A stretch of 64,000 bases of DNA from an uncultured bacterium (GCA_905214105.1 CAJMKK010000005.1:1-64000); one strand, 5' to 3'; counted from the stretch's first letter, positions 18,170 to 27,420 are shown. Translations and numbers: made by a program. Notes: generated from the sequence alone by a model not told the origin.

Positions 18170-18781
18170 ATGGGCATGGACGAGCTCATCGACCTCTTTG
18201 CCGAGGGCGATGAGCTCGTCTCCAATACCGCTTTTGAGGATTTGGATCTTGCCTACGACGTGGCGAACGGCGCGACCTTCGATGGCGTTGTGTTCCGATC
18301 TTGCGAGTTCGATAGCGTTGACTGGAGCGGCTCGACGTTTCGCGACGTGGTGTTTCGCGGTTGCCGCTTTATCCGCTGCAACATGGAAGGCTGCTGGCTC
18401 AGCCGCTGCGACTTCGTTGACTGCTCGGCACCGGGACTCAACTTGCTCAAGGCGCGCCTGTCGAGCGTGTCGTTTGGATCGTGCGATTTGAGCTATGCGA
18501 ACCTTTCGGAGGGACGCATTGGCCCTATGACAGCATGCGATACACGTCTGAGAGAGGCTGCGTTTCAGGGTGCCAAGCTGGGTCAGATACGCCTGGATGG
18601 CTGTGACCTGACGCGTGTTGATGTGTTCAAGACGTCGCTTTCCGGCGTTGATGTGTCGCGCTGTACATTTGCAGCGCCCGTTGTTTCGGGCGATTACCAT
18701 GAGTTGCGTGGCTTGACGGTCAATGCCGAGCAGGCGCTGGCACTCTCGGGTTTGTTGGGAATTCAACTCGCCGACGACTAG
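18170..18781 (+). CDS. Pentapeptide-repeat protein
   Basis: The 203-residue product is built mostly of A(D/N)LxX-type pentapeptides (for example FDGVVFRSCEFDSVDWSGS, LSYANLSEGR and AAFQGAKLGQIRLDGCDL). These fold as a right-handed quadrilateral beta-helix. Some members protect DNA gyrase from quinolones (Qnr, MfpA), but most have unknown roles, and nothing in the context points to gyrase. A short acidic helical N terminus (MDELIDLFAEGDELV) and a C-terminal helix flank the repeats. Start 18170 was chosen on the first ATG after a weak GGATTGG; 18176 is equally possible. Confidence 0.8.
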   Translation: MGMDELIDLFAEGDELVSNTAFEDLDLAYDVANGATFDGVVFRSCEFDSVDWSGSTFRDVVFRGCRFIRCNMEGCWLSRCDFVDCSAPGLNLLKARLSSVSFGSCDLSYANLSEGRIGPMTACDTRLREAAFQGAKLGQIRLDGCDLTRVDVFKTSLSGVDVSRCTFAAPVVSGDYHELRGLTVNAEQALALSGLLGIQLADD

Positions 18782-18817
18782 ACGCCCCGGCCCTTTGCTC
18801 GACCGCTATCTAAAATC

Positions 18818-18882
18818 AAACCGTCGCAACATCCGATGATTTTTCGCGTTTGCACGATTTTCATCGAATGTTGCGACGGTTT
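18818..18882. repeat. Long hairpin between convergent genes
   Basis: A 22-nt arm at 18818-18839 pairs with 18861-18882 with one mismatch, around a 21-nt loop. It lies between the pentapeptide gene (+) and thiD (-) and is flanked by A/T runs on both sides (AAATCAAA and TTTTT), so it may be a bidirectional terminator. The stem is longer than a terminator needs. Confidence 0.8.
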
Positions 18883-18926
18883 TTGGTGCAAGGTAGCCTG
18901 TCTCTTTTTGGCAGGTTACTGGCTAT

Positions 18927-19757
18927 TTAGTACTGCCACATGTGGTTGACGGGGCCAGAGCCTTTGCCCATGTCAAAGCCGGCGGCGAGAGCGCCCGTTA
19001 GGTAGGCCTTGCCGGCGTTGACGGCGTCGGCAAGATCCATGCCCTGTGCCAGCGCGCAGGCGATGGCGGACGAGAGCGTGCAGCCGGTGCCGTGCGTGTT
19101 GTCGGTCTCGATGCGCTTGTGGCGGAACCACGTGGTGAGTGGATCTCCCAGATGGTTGCCCTCGTCATCGAGTGGCGCGGGTTCGGCCAGTACATCGTTG
19201 GCCTCGTTGACAAGATGCCCGCCCTTAACGAGGGATGCGCAACCGAAGCGGCGGGTGAGGAGCATGGCAGCATTTTGCTGCGTGCGCTCGGAGTCGACCT
19301 CGTAGTTGAGCAGGGCCATGGCCTCGGGAATATTGGGCGTGATAACCGTCGCTAGTGGGAACAGGCGGCGGGTGAGCGCCTCGGCGGCATCTTCGGCAAT
19401 CAGCCGTGCGCCCGAGGTGGCTACCATGACGGGGTCGACTACCACGTTTGTCGCGTTCCAGGCGCTCAGGCGGTCGGCGATGACTTCGATAATCTCGGCA
19501 GAGGAAACCATGCCGATTTTGACTGCGTTGGGGCGGATATCGTCAAAAACGGCATCGATCTGCGCCGCGACAATATCCGGGGAGATGTTCTGCACGGCGG
19601 TGACGCCTAGGGTGTTCTGTGCGGTTATGGCTGTGATGGCCGTCTCGGCATACAGGCGGTGCGCCGTGATGGTCTTGATGTCGGCCTGAATGCCGGCACC
19701 ACCGCTGGAATCTGATCCTGCGATGGACAGGACGGCGGGTACCTTACTGCGATCCAT
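18927..19757 (-). CDS. thiD: Hydroxymethylpyrimidine/phosphomethylpyrimidine kinase
   Basis: ThiD phosphorylates HMP and HMP-phosphate in thiamine biosynthesis. The 276-residue ribokinase-fold protein shows SIAGSDSSGGAGIQADIKT at the N terminus, VVDPVMVATSGARL, TPNIPEAMALL and the anion-hole motif NTHGTGCTLSSAIA. GGGAG precedes the ATG. It lies downstream of thiC on the same strand, with a 182-nt gap that contains a strong stem-loop, so its expression may be uncoupled in part from thiC. Confidence 0.95.
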   Translation of the reverse strand: MDRSKVPAVLSIAGSDSSGGAGIQADIKTITAHRLYAETAITAITAQNTLGVTAVQNISPDIVAAQIDAVFDDIRPNAVKIGMVSSAEIIEVIADRLSAWNATNVVVDPVMVATSGARLIAEDAAEALTRRLFPLATVITPNIPEAMALLNYEVDSERTQQNAAMLLTRRFGCASLVKGGHLVNEANDVLAEPAPLDDEGNHLGDPLTTWFRHKRIETDNTHGTGCTLSSAIACALAQGMDLADAVNAGKAYLTGALAAGFDMGKGSGPVNHMWQY

Positions 19758-19808
19758 GTTCGCTCCCTTGTTCGGTCGGAATCAAATGGGTCTATAAGCC
19801 AGCATTAT

Positions 19809-19860
19809 AAAGATGCCCGGGCCGACTCTATGTCGAACCCGGGCGGGCGATGCAATCTTT
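19809..19860 (-). terminator. Stem-loop between thiC and thiD
   Basis: GCCCGGG (19815-19821) pairs with CCCGGGC (19838-19844), with an inner CGAC/GTCG stem. AAAGAT and ATCTTT at 19809 and 19855 could extend it. On the minus strand the hairpin is followed by ATCTTTATAA, a weak T tract. It could attenuate thiC read-through into thiD. Confidence 0.55.
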
Positions 19861-19939
19861 ACGCAAATGCAAGCAAATGTTCACACGTCAACAATTGACA
19901 GGCACCAGCTCGCCGCCAGAAGCGGCCGCGGCGACAGGG

Positions 19940-21274
19940 CTAGTCCTCCATGCCGAGGTCGATCGTCGTGCCCTCGAACACCTTGTTGACAGTGCGGACG
20001 GCGCACATCTTGCCACACATGGTGCAAGTGCCCTCGGTGGCGGCGGGGGACTCCTCGTAGCGCTTCTTGCCCGTAACCGGGTCGAGTGCGCACTTCCACA
20101 TGGCGTCCCAGTCGAGCTTGCGGCGTGCCTGGCCCATCTTGTCGTCCATGTCGCGGGCGTGGGGCACCTTTTTGGCGATGTCGGCGGCGTGTGCGGCGAT
20201 CTTGGTGGCCATGAGGCCGTCGAGCACATCCTGGGCGTTAGGCAGGCATAGGTGCTCTGCCGGTGTCACGTAGCACAGGAAGTCGGCACCGGAGCTGGCG
20301 GAGATGGCGCCGCCGATGGCAGCGGTGATGTGGTCGTAACCCACGCCGATATCGGTCACCAGCGGCCCGAGCACATAGAACGGGGCGTTGTGGCACAGGC
20401 GCTTCTGTAGCTTCATGTTGGCAGCGATCTCGTCGAGCGCCATGTGACCCGGGCCCTCGACCATGACCTGGACGCCGGCGGCCCAAGCGCGCTTGCACAG
20501 CTTGCCCAGCTCGATCATCTCGGCGGTCTCGGTGGCGTCGTTGGAGTCGTAGAGGCAGCCCGGGCGGCAGGAGTCGCCGAGCGAAATCGTCACGTCGTAC
20601 TCGTGGCAGATCTCGAGCAACTCGTCGTAGAACTCATAGAACGGGTTCTCGTTACCGGTGACCTCCATCCAGCCAAACAGCAGTGAGCCGCCGCGGCTCA
20701 CGATGTTCATCAGGCGGCCGGTCTCCTTAAAGGTCTTGGTGACCGACTTGTTGATGCCGCAGTGGATAGTCATAAAGTCAACGCCGTCCTCGGCGTGCGC
20801 GCGCACGACTTCGAACAGGTCGTCCTTGGTGAGCTTGACCAGCGGCTTTTCCATGTAGCCGATGGCGTCGTACATGGGGACGGTACCTACCATGAGCGGC
20901 GTCTCGTCGATGAGCTGCTGGCGGAACTGGCGCGTCTTGCCCGAGTTGGAGAGGTCCATGATGGCGTCGGCGCCAAAGTCCTCGGCGATCTTGACCTTCT
21001 TCCATTCTTCGGCGGCATCGGCCTTGTCGCCCGAGATGCCCAAGTTCACGTTGACCTTGGTGGACAGCCCTTCACCGACGCCAAAGGCGCGCATGCCCTT
21101 TTTGATATGCACAATATTGGCGGGAATGGCGATGCGGCCGTCGGCCACGCGCTCGCGGATGTACTCGGGGTCGCGATGCTCGCGCTCGGCGACTTCCTTC
21201 ATCTGCGGCGTGATCTGCCCGGCACGGGCGAAGTCGATTTGCGTGACGAGCTTGGGCTCGGTCTGTGTGCTCAT
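19940..21274 (-). CDS. thiC: Phosphomethylpyrimidine synthase ThiC
   Basis: ThiC is the radical-SAM enzyme that converts aminoimidazole ribotide to HMP-phosphate. The 444-residue product has IPANIVHIKKG, KVNVNLGISGDK, GVDFMTIHCGI, EGPGHMALDEI and a C-terminal cysteine motif CTMCGKMC (spacing C-x2-C-x3-C, one residue shorter than the E. coli CSMCGPKFC type). Start 21274 (MSTQTEPKLV) was chosen because GGGAG lies 8 nt upstream. A TPP riboswitch occupies the leader and its 3' end includes this SD, so thiamine pyrophosphate should block translation start. Confidence 0.96.
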   Translation of the reverse strand: MSTQTEPKLVTQIDFARAGQITPQMKEVAEREHRDPEYIRERVADGRIAIPANIVHIKKGMRAFGVGEGLSTKVNVNLGISGDKADAAEEWKKVKIAEDFGADAIMDLSNSGKTRQFRQQLIDETPLMVGTVPMYDAIGYMEKPLVKLTKDDLFEVVRAHAEDGVDFMTIHCGINKSVTKTFKETGRLMNIVSRGGSLLFGWMEVTGNENPFYEFYDELLEICHEYDVTISLGDSCRPGCLYDSNDATETAEMIELGKLCKRAWAAGVQVMVEGPGHMALDEIAANMKLQKRLCHNAPFYVLGPLVTDIGVGYDHITAAIGGAISASSGADFLCYVTPAEHLCLPNAQDVLDGLMATKIAAHAADIAKKVPHARDMDDKMGQARRKLDWDAMWKCALDPVTGKKRYEESPAATEGTCTMCGKMCAVRTVNKVFEGTTIDLGMED

Positions 21275-21282
21275 TGGCACGG

Positions 21283-21375
21283 CTCCCTTCGTTGGCATTA
21301 CCCATATCAGGTTTGCGGGTCAGGGCGGGCGCGCCCAATCTCAGCCTGCCGTCTTGTCCTGCTAGCTCCCCGTTA
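21283..21375 (-). promoter_or_regulatory. TPP riboswitch (THI element)
   Basis: Read on the minus strand, the leader contains ACGGGGAGC, then CTGAGATTGGG, then ACCCGCAAACCTGAT, then GGGTAATGCCAACGAAGGGAG. These are the conserved blocks of the TPP aptamer in the right order and spacing. The last block runs into the thiC SD, which suggests control of translation initiation and not a separate terminator. Confidence 0.95.
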
Positions 21376-21444
21376 TGTCATGGGCTCAAGTATAGCCTGA
21401 ATGGGTACGATTGGGCCAACGAGCGTGCCTGTGGGGAGGCGAAC

Positions 21445-21966
21445 ATGGAAGACAAGCATCTATATCGAGAGACGCAATGGGACGTATCGGCCGAGGAGGG
21501 CCGTGCGCACCATGGGTTGGTCGCGATTGGCTTTGCGGTGCTTGCCGTGCTGGTGATTGCCTTTTGTATTTGGACGTTTGGCGGTCGCGGCGGCGCTGCC
21601 TGGGAGTTCGAGACTGATGATGCCCTGCCGATCATGACGGTGAGGAGTACCGGCGGTAATGCCAATACGCTCGCCATTCCGGGCGACTACTGGTATCCGC
21701 GCGACGAGTTTGTGCAGCTGCAGTTGAGCGGCGGGTCTATTCCGGGTGAAGAAATCGAACGCGTGACGTTTGATGAGGCACTCAAAACACTCACGGTGAA
21801 GCTCAAAGATCAGGGCGATGTGCCCACGACCATGGATATCGCTCTGACGGAGTGGCGTCTGGAACCTCCGTCGGGCGTTGCGGTATCCGACGTAGGGCAC
21901 GTTAAGATTACCTACCAAGATGGCTCGACGAGCGAGATTGCAAAGGCCGATGGCTTGGCGGAGTAA
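21445..21966 (+). CDS. Membrane-anchored hypothetical protein
   Basis: The 173-residue protein has a charged N terminus (about 25 residues), one membrane helix (GLVAIGFAVLAVLVIAFCIWTF, about 26-46) and an extracytoplasmic domain that looks beta-rich and contains no cysteine. I do not recognise the domain. GGGGAGG lies 6 nt before the chosen ATG. The frame extends upstream into the TPP riboswitch region, which argues against an earlier start. It is divergent from thiC and convergent with yaaA. Confidence 0.7.
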   Translation: MEDKHLYRETQWDVSAEEGRAHHGLVAIGFAVLAVLVIAFCIWTFGGRGGAAWEFETDDALPIMTVRSTGGNANTLAIPGDYWYPRDEFVQLQLSGGSIPGEEIERVTFDEALKTLTVKLKDQGDVPTTMDIALTEWRLEPPSGVAVSDVGHVKITYQDGSTSEIAKADGLAE

Positions 21967-21989
21967 TGGGGTGTTTGGAAACGGTGGGC

Positions 21990-22799
21990 CTATTGTGCCT
22001 GCGCGTTCATGAAAACCAGGGTGTTTTTGTCTGAAAGCTCGGGGATGTGCCGATAGCCGATGTTGAATGCGGTAAGTTCGCTTGCATCCTCGAGCTTGTT
22101 TTCTGCCATCCACCGCACCATGGAGCCGCGCGCCTTTTTGCTGGCGGTCGACCGTTGGATGGGCTTCCCGTTGCGGATACCCTCGCCAAAGAGGCATGTG
22201 ACGGCCGTGGCGTCGTCCGCGAGGTGGGGCAGAACGGCTTTGGCATACTCTACGCTGGCGAGGTTGACGATCGTGGTGTTTGAGCCTGCCGGGGCGGTAG
22301 CCCGTGCGAGCTTGTCGCCCCAAAACGCGTAGAGGTCTCGGGCATCGTCGACGGCGAGCTTCGCGCCCATCTCCAACCGATGCGGTTCGACGGCATGAAA
22401 GGGACGAACGCACCCGTAGAGGCCGGAGAGGATCCACAGGTGGCTTTGCAGCCAGGCGAGCTGTTCGGCATCCATTACCTCGGGTGCCATGCTCTGGTAC
22501 TGAATGCCGTGATAGGACATGATGGCAGGGGAGATGCGGCGCGCGATATCGGGATCGGCAAGATCGCCGTTTCCCAAGATGGGCTCGAACTCATGCAAAA
22601 TGTCGAGACAAGGGGCCAGCAGCTTGTCGCTGACGTTCCACAGAGCTTGTAGACCGCTGTCGCCTTCGGTTCGTTCGATGTCCAAGAGCGCATGGTGCAG
22701 CTGGGCGGTCTCGCGCGCAAAGGGCGGAATCCCCTGAACTTCAAAAGCATCTTGTGCCGCGCGCATTTGCTTGGCGGGTGAAACGATGACCTGGAGCAT
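21990..22799 (-). CDS. yaaA: YaaA/DUF328-family peroxide stress protein
   Basis: YaaA-family proteins bind DNA and, in E. coli, limit free iron during peroxide stress. The 269-residue product has the family start MLQVIVSPAKQM, AIMSYHGIQYQSM, WILSGLYGCVRP, RLEMGAKL and the basic region KKARGSMVRWM. Length is normal. The ATG is preceded by GAGGAG. The upstream flank holds one of the TTGCGGTG-type hairpins, so any promoter has to lie inside or beyond that repeat. Confidence 0.9.
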   Translation of the reverse strand: MLQVIVSPAKQMRAAQDAFEVQGIPPFARETAQLHHALLDIERTEGDSGLQALWNVSDKLLAPCLDILHEFEPILGNGDLADPDIARRISPAIMSYHGIQYQSMAPEVMDAEQLAWLQSHLWILSGLYGCVRPFHAVEPHRLEMGAKLAVDDARDLYAFWGDKLARATAPAGSNTTIVNLASVEYAKAVLPHLADDATAVTCLFGEGIRNGKPIQRSTASKKARGSMVRWMAENKLEDASELTAFNIGYRHIPELSDKNTLVFMNAQAQ

Positions 22800-22822
22800 G
22801 AACTCTCCTCTGCCAAAAAAGA

Positions 22823-22889
22823 AATTGCGGTGGAATACGGTCTGTTTGGGCTATTGAAAGACCAAATCAATCCGTATTCCACCGCAAGT
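22823..22889. repeat. TTGCGGTG-family hairpin, copy 1
   Basis: TTGCGGTGGAATACGG (22825-22840) pairs perfectly with its complement at 22872-22887. Two more flanking positions pair with one mismatch, and an inner TTTGG/CCAAA stem continues it. It sits between the aminopeptidase gene and yaaA, both on the minus strand. The terminal word is shared with copies at 43600, 60687 and 62001. Confidence 0.9.
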
Positions 22890-22904
22890 TATGGGTGGGG
22901 TGGA

Positions 22905-24302
22905 TTAGGCGCGCTTGAGGAAGGCCTTGTAGCCGCGATAGGCCTCGTAGATGTCGGCCTTGTTGGCGACCTCCCACAGGGCGTGCATGGACAAGACGGC
23001 AACGCCGGAGTCGATGACGTTCATGCCGTACTTGGCCATGATGTAGGCGATGGTGCCGCCGCCGCCCGCGTTGACGCGACCGAGCTCACAGGTCTGGAAG
23101 TCCACGCCGGCCTCGTCCATGATGTCGCGGACGAGGGCCATGTACTCGGCATCGGCGTCGTTGGAGCCGCCCTTGCCGCGGCTGCCCGTGTACTTGTTAA
23201 AGCACAGGCCGCGACCCATAAAGGCCGCGTTCTTGGTCTCGAACTTGCCGGCATAGCCCGGGTCGAAGCCGGCGGACACGTCAGAGGAGAGCATACGGCT
23301 GCGGGCGAGCGCGCGGCGCAGGGCCAGCGGGCTATCCTCGCCGGCGAGCGTCATGATCTCGGCGACGGTGTTCTCGAAGAAGCGACTCGTCATGCCGGTG
23401 GCACCCACGGAACCGATCTCCTCCTTGTCGACGATGAGCGTGATGCTCGTGCGCTCGACATTGGCCACATTAATCTGGGCGAGCATGGACGGATAGGCGC
23501 AGACGCGGTCGTCGTGGCCATAGCCCAGAATCATGGAGCGGTCGAGGCCCATGTCGCGGGCGGGGCCGGCGGGCACGACCTCGATCTCGGCGGAGAGGAA
23601 GTCCTCCTCCTCGACGTCGTACTGCTCCTTGAGGATGTCCAGGAACATCTGCTTGACGGGCTCCTTGGGGGCGTCCTTGTCGTCCTCATCGAACTTGACG
23701 GGACGACCGCCCACGATCACGTCGAGGATCTCGGCGTCGACGGCGTCCTTGGCGGGCTTGGACATCTGCTCGCTCGAGAGGTGGATCAGCAGGTCGGAGA
23801 TGGTAAAGACCGGATCGTCTGCCTTGTCGCCGATATTGATGTCGACGGTGGTACCGTCCTTTTTGCAGATGACGCCCACGAGTGCGAGCGGGGAGGCTAC
23901 CCAGTGGTAGCTCTTGACGCCGCCGTAGTAGTGCGTGTCGAGGTAGGCCATGTCGCCGGCCTCGAAGGCGGGATTCTGCTTAAGGTCCAGGCGCGGCGAG
24001 TCCACGTGGGCGCCCAGGATGTTAAAGCCCTGCTCGAGCGGGGCGGTGCCCAGGTTGACGAGCATAAGGTCCTTGCCGTGGTTGGCGGCGTACACCTTGT
24101 CGCCTGCCTTGAGCTCGCGGCCTTCGGCGATCACGGTCTTCAGGTCGACGTATCCCGCCTCCTCGGCCATCTTGATGCCGGCCTTGACGCACAGGCGCTC
24201 GGTCTTGTTCTCGCTCAAAAACTGCTTATAGCCGCGGCAAAGCTCCTCGAGCTCCTCGACTTGCTGTGGCGTGTACTTTTTCCATGCGCAGGGACGCTCC
24301 AT
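22905..24302 (-). CDS. M18-family aminopeptidase
   Basis: This is a cytosolic zinc aminopeptidase of family M18 (aspartyl aminopeptidase-like), 465 residues. Metal-binding and catalytic segments are visible: GAHVDSPRLDLK, DKEEIGSVGATG with the catalytic Glu, SSDVSAGFDP and a C-terminal GVAVLSMHALWE histidine. AAAGGAG lies 8 nt before the ATG at 24302. The frame runs back into the polA promoter region, but that extension has no family similarity. It is divergent from polA with a 166-nt gap. Confidence 0.92.
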   Translation of the reverse strand: MERPCAWKKYTPQQVEELEELCRGYKQFLSENKTERLCVKAGIKMAEEAGYVDLKTVIAEGRELKAGDKVYAANHGKDLMLVNLGTAPLEQGFNILGAHVDSPRLDLKQNPAFEAGDMAYLDTHYYGGVKSYHWVASPLALVGVICKKDGTTVDINIGDKADDPVFTISDLLIHLSSEQMSKPAKDAVDAEILDVIVGGRPVKFDEDDKDAPKEPVKQMFLDILKEQYDVEEEDFLSAEIEVVPAGPARDMGLDRSMILGYGHDDRVCAYPSMLAQINVANVERTSITLIVDKEEIGSVGATGMTSRFFENTVAEIMTLAGEDSPLALRRALARSRMLSSDVSAGFDPGYAGKFETKNAAFMGRGLCFNKYTGSRGKGGSNDADAEYMALVRDIMDEAGVDFQTCELGRVNAGGGGTIAYIMAKYGMNVIDSGVAVLSMHALWEVANKADIYEAYRGYKAFLKRA

Positions 24303-24468
24303 GACGCAGGCTCCTTTCGGATCGATCGTGCTGGTTGATGTACCGTGAGCCATCGTATCACGCGCGGGCTCACGGTGGCGGGGGAGCTTGATGTGCGGTG
24401 GCCGCGGGGCAGGGAGCGTGTAAACTGGTGTGAGCAAACCGTGCCCAGCCCAAAGCGAGGTATTCAAT

Positions 24469-27216
24469 ATGTCTGACAAGCGCCGCACTTTTGCCGTTAT
24501 CGACGGCAACTCGCTCATGCACCGCGCCTTCCACGCCGTGCCGCCCACCATGAACGCGCCGGACGGTCGCCCCACCAACGCGATCTTTGGCTTTCTGAAC
24601 ATGTTTCTTAAGATGATCGATGCCTTTAACCCCGACGGTGTGGTCGTGGCGTTTGACAAGGGCAAACCGCGCGTGCGCATGGAGATGCTGCCGCAGTATA
24701 AGGCGCAACGCCCGCCCATGGACCCCGATCTGCATGCGCAGTTCCCTATGATTAAGGAGCTGCTCACCGCGCTCAACGTGCCGATTCTGCAGTCCGAGGG
24801 CTGGGAAGGCGACGATATCCTGGGAACCATGGCGCGCCTGGGTGAAGAGGCCGGCTGCGACATGCTACTGGTGACCGGCGACCGCGACATGTATCAACTC
24901 GTGACCGAGCACGTCAACGTGGTTTCGACCCGCAAGGGCCTGTCCGACGTGGCGATCATGACGCCCGAGAGCGTGGACGACCTGTATCACGGCATTACGC
25001 CGGCGCTCGTGCCCGATTTTTACGGTCTAAAGGGCGATACGTCGGACAACATTCCCGGCGTACCGGGCATCGGCCCCAAAAAGGCGAGTGCGCTCATCGC
25101 ACAGTACGGCAGCTTGGACGAGGTCATCGCGCATGCCGACGAGGTCAAGGGCAAGATGGGCGAGAACCTGCGTGCGCACATCGACGATGCGCTGCTGAGC
25201 CGCAAGGTCGCAACCATTCGCACCGATGCGCCCGTCGAGCTCGACTTTGACGAAACGTCCTTCCCGGCGTTTTCTGCCGATGAGGTTTCCGCGGCGCTGG
25301 GCACGCTTGGTATCACCGCCATGCAGAACCGTTTCTTGGCGCTGATCGGCGGCGAGGGCGGGGCTGCTGCCTCCAGTGTGTTTGAGATACCTGCGATGGT
25401 TCGCGCAGCCGCCGGCGATGCTGACGCGCTTGGTGCCGTTGCGGCTGAGGTCTCCCGCGCGATTGATGCCGGCGAGTGGGTCGCCGCCGTGGTGGACGAC
25501 GACAAGGAAGAGGGCGCGCTCTTTGGACTGACGCGCACGCTGTGGTTGGCGACGTCCAAGGGCCTGTTCGCGCTCGAGGAGGGCGACGGCGCCTCCACTG
25601 CCGTAGTCGATGGCTTCAACTTCGCTCACGGTGTGATCGCCGGCGTGCTTGCGCGTCTGTTTATGGAGGGCCGCGTGGCGAGCCCGGATATGAAGGCGCT
25701 GCTGCACGAGCTTTCGCCCATCGATTCTTCTGAGCCCGAGCTCATGGATCCGCTCGCTGCCGATTCCACGCGTATCTTCGATACCGTGGTCGCTGCCTAT
25801 CTGCTGGATTCCGATCGCTCCGAGTTCGATGAGGCATATCTTGCCGATACGTATCTGCAGATGGCGCTGCCTGCGGCGCGCGGCGCAGAGGGTGCCGGTG
25901 AGGACGCTCCGGCGCCCGCCGCTCGCACGGCGGCCTTGACGCTGGCGCTGGTCGCACCGCTGCGCGAGTGCATGGCCCGTGAGAATGCCGCCAACGTGTT
26001 CGACGGCATCGAGATGCCGCTCGTTCCGGTGCTTGCCAAGATGGAGCGCGCGGGCATGCTCGTGGATCCCGACCGCCTGCGCAGTCTGTCCGAGGGTCTG
26101 GCGACCCAGATCACCGAGGTCGAGCGAAGCATTCGCGACCTTGCCGGTGATGAGACCTTTAATATTGGCAGTCCCATGCAGCTGTCGCATGTGCTCTTTG
26201 ATGTGATGGGGCTTCCGACCAAGGGCCTCAAGAAGACTAAGCGCGGCTATTATTCGACCAACGCCAAGGTGCTGAGCGACCTTGCGCGTGACCACGAAAT
26301 CGTGCGTCTGATCTTGGACTGGCGTGAGAAGTCTAAGATCAAGTCCACCTATCTGGACACCCTGGGCCCGCTACGCCGTGGTGACGGTCGCGTACACACT
26401 ACGTACAACCAGACCATCACGGCAACGGGGCGTTTGTCCTCGAGCGACCCGAACCTGCAGAACATCCCGACGCGCTCGGAGCTGGGTCGTACCGTCAAGA
26501 CGGCGTTTTCGGCAGGCGAGGGAAGCGTCTTTTTGGCGGTGGACTACTCGCAGATAGAGCTGCGTCTGCTGGCACATCTCTCGGGTGACGAGCACTTGGT
26601 GCGCGCCTTTAACGAGGGCGAGGACTTCCATGCCGAGACGGCGGCGCGCGTATTTGGTGTGCCGGTGTCCGAGGTAACGCCCGACCTGCGCAGTCGCGCC
26701 AAGGCCGTGAACTTTGGCATCGTGTATGGCCAGCAGGCCTACGGCCTGTCGCAGTCGCTGCATATCTCGATGGCCGAGGCGCGCGATATGATCGATCGCT
26801 ACTACGAGGCCTACCCGGGCGTGCGCACGTTCCTCGACAACGTGGTGGCACGTGCCAAGCAGACGGGCTACGCCGAGACCATGTACGGCCGCCGTCGCCA
26901 TATTCCGGAGCTCAAGGCCAAAAATCCGCAGCTCCGCGGTTTTGGTGAACGCACGGCCATGAACCACCCCATGCAGGGAACCGCGGCCGACATCATCAAG
27001 ATCGCGATGGCCCGCGTAAGCCGCCGCCTGGAAGAAGAAGGCTTTGCCGCCCACATGATCCTGCAGGTACACGACGAACTGGACTTTGAGTGCCCCGTCG
27101 ACGAAGTCGAGCGCCTCACCGCCATGGTCCGCGACGTCATGGAGCACGTAGTGGACCTCCGCGTCCCCCTAATCGCCGAAGCCAGCACCGGCATAACCTG
27201 GGCCGACGCGAAATAG
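24469..27216 (+). CDS. polA: DNA polymerase I
   Basis: PolA fills gaps and removes RNA primers. The product has 915 residues. The N-terminal 5'-3' exonuclease (about 1-290) has VIDGNSLMHRAF, GWEGDDILGT, VTGDRDMYQL and the GLKGDTSDNIPGVPGIGPK helix-hairpin-helix. The middle region has the length of a 3'-5' exonuclease domain, but I do not see its DxE metal motif, so proofreading is probably lost, as in many Gram-positives. The polymerase domain has motif A VDYSQIELRLLAHLS, the O-helix RSRAKAVNFGIVYG and motif C LQVHDELDFE. The start has GCGAGG upstream. Confidence 0.97.
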   Translation: MSDKRRTFAVIDGNSLMHRAFHAVPPTMNAPDGRPTNAIFGFLNMFLKMIDAFNPDGVVVAFDKGKPRVRMEMLPQYKAQRPPMDPDLHAQFPMIKELLTALNVPILQSEGWEGDDILGTMARLGEEAGCDMLLVTGDRDMYQLVTEHVNVVSTRKGLSDVAIMTPESVDDLYHGITPALVPDFYGLKGDTSDNIPGVPGIGPKKASALIAQYGSLDEVIAHADEVKGKMGENLRAHIDDALLSRKVATIRTDAPVELDFDETSFPAFSADEVSAALGTLGITAMQNRFLALIGGEGGAAASSVFEIPAMVRAAAGDADALGAVAAEVSRAIDAGEWVAAVVDDDKEEGALFGLTRTLWLATSKGLFALEEGDGASTAVVDGFNFAHGVIAGVLARLFMEGRVASPDMKALLHELSPIDSSEPELMDPLAADSTRIFDTVVAAYLLDSDRSEFDEAYLADTYLQMALPAARGAEGAGEDAPAPAARTAALTLALVAPLRECMARENAANVFDGIEMPLVPVLAKMERAGMLVDPDRLRSLSEGLATQITEVERSIRDLAGDETFNIGSPMQLSHVLFDVMGLPTKGLKKTKRGYYSTNAKVLSDLARDHEIVRLILDWREKSKIKSTYLDTLGPLRRGDGRVHTTYNQTITATGRLSSSDPNLQNIPTRSELGRTVKTAFSAGEGSVFLAVDYSQIELRLLAHLSGDEHLVRAFNEGEDFHAETAARVFGVPVSEVTPDLRSRAKAVNFGIVYGQQAYGLSQSLHISMAEARDMIDRYYEAYPGVRTFLDNVVARAKQTGYAETMYGRRRHIPELKAKNPQLRGFGERTAMNHPMQGTAADIIKIAMARVSRRLEEEGFAAHMILQVHDELDFECPVDEVERLTAMVRDVMEHVVDLRVPLIAEASTGITWADAK

Positions 27217-27273
27217 GAAAGCACTCGGTAAGGCAGGCTCGCCCAAGACGCAAGCCCCCACATACTTAAGATT

Positions 27274-27304
27274 TGGGACAAACACTACTGATTAATTTGT
27301 CCCA
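27274..27304. repeat. TTTGTCCCA hairpin between polA and the HAD gene
   Basis: TGGGACAAA (27274-27282) pairs with TTTGTCCCA (27296-27304). The loop and right arm (27280-27304) closely resemble an intergenic stretch at 39551-39574. The whole gap 27217-27559 carries no gene and is made almost entirely of three separate inverted repeats. Confidence 0.7.
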
Positions 27305-27317
27305 CAGTAACCAAAAC

Positions 27318-27352
27318 AGAGGGGAGCCCCTTCCAACAAGGAGCTCCCCTCT
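27318..27352. terminator. Strong hairpin, probable bidirectional terminator
   Basis: AGAGGGGAGC (27318-27327) pairs perfectly with GCTCCCCTCT (27343-27352), with an inner CCTT/AAGG. On the minus strand TGTTTTGG follows. It lies between the convergent polA and HAD genes. Confidence 0.6.
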
Positions 27353-27420
27353 GCTCAAATCATTTCAGCTAAGTATCTAGACACTCAAGACGCCATCCTG
27401 GCGGCAAGTAAGTAAACCTA

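Noticed and set aside
22830..24338. 502-residue plus-strand frame opposite the aminopeptidase
   Set aside because: The minus-strand frame has a complete M18 peptidase. The plus frame is Gly/Val/His-rich shadow sequence.
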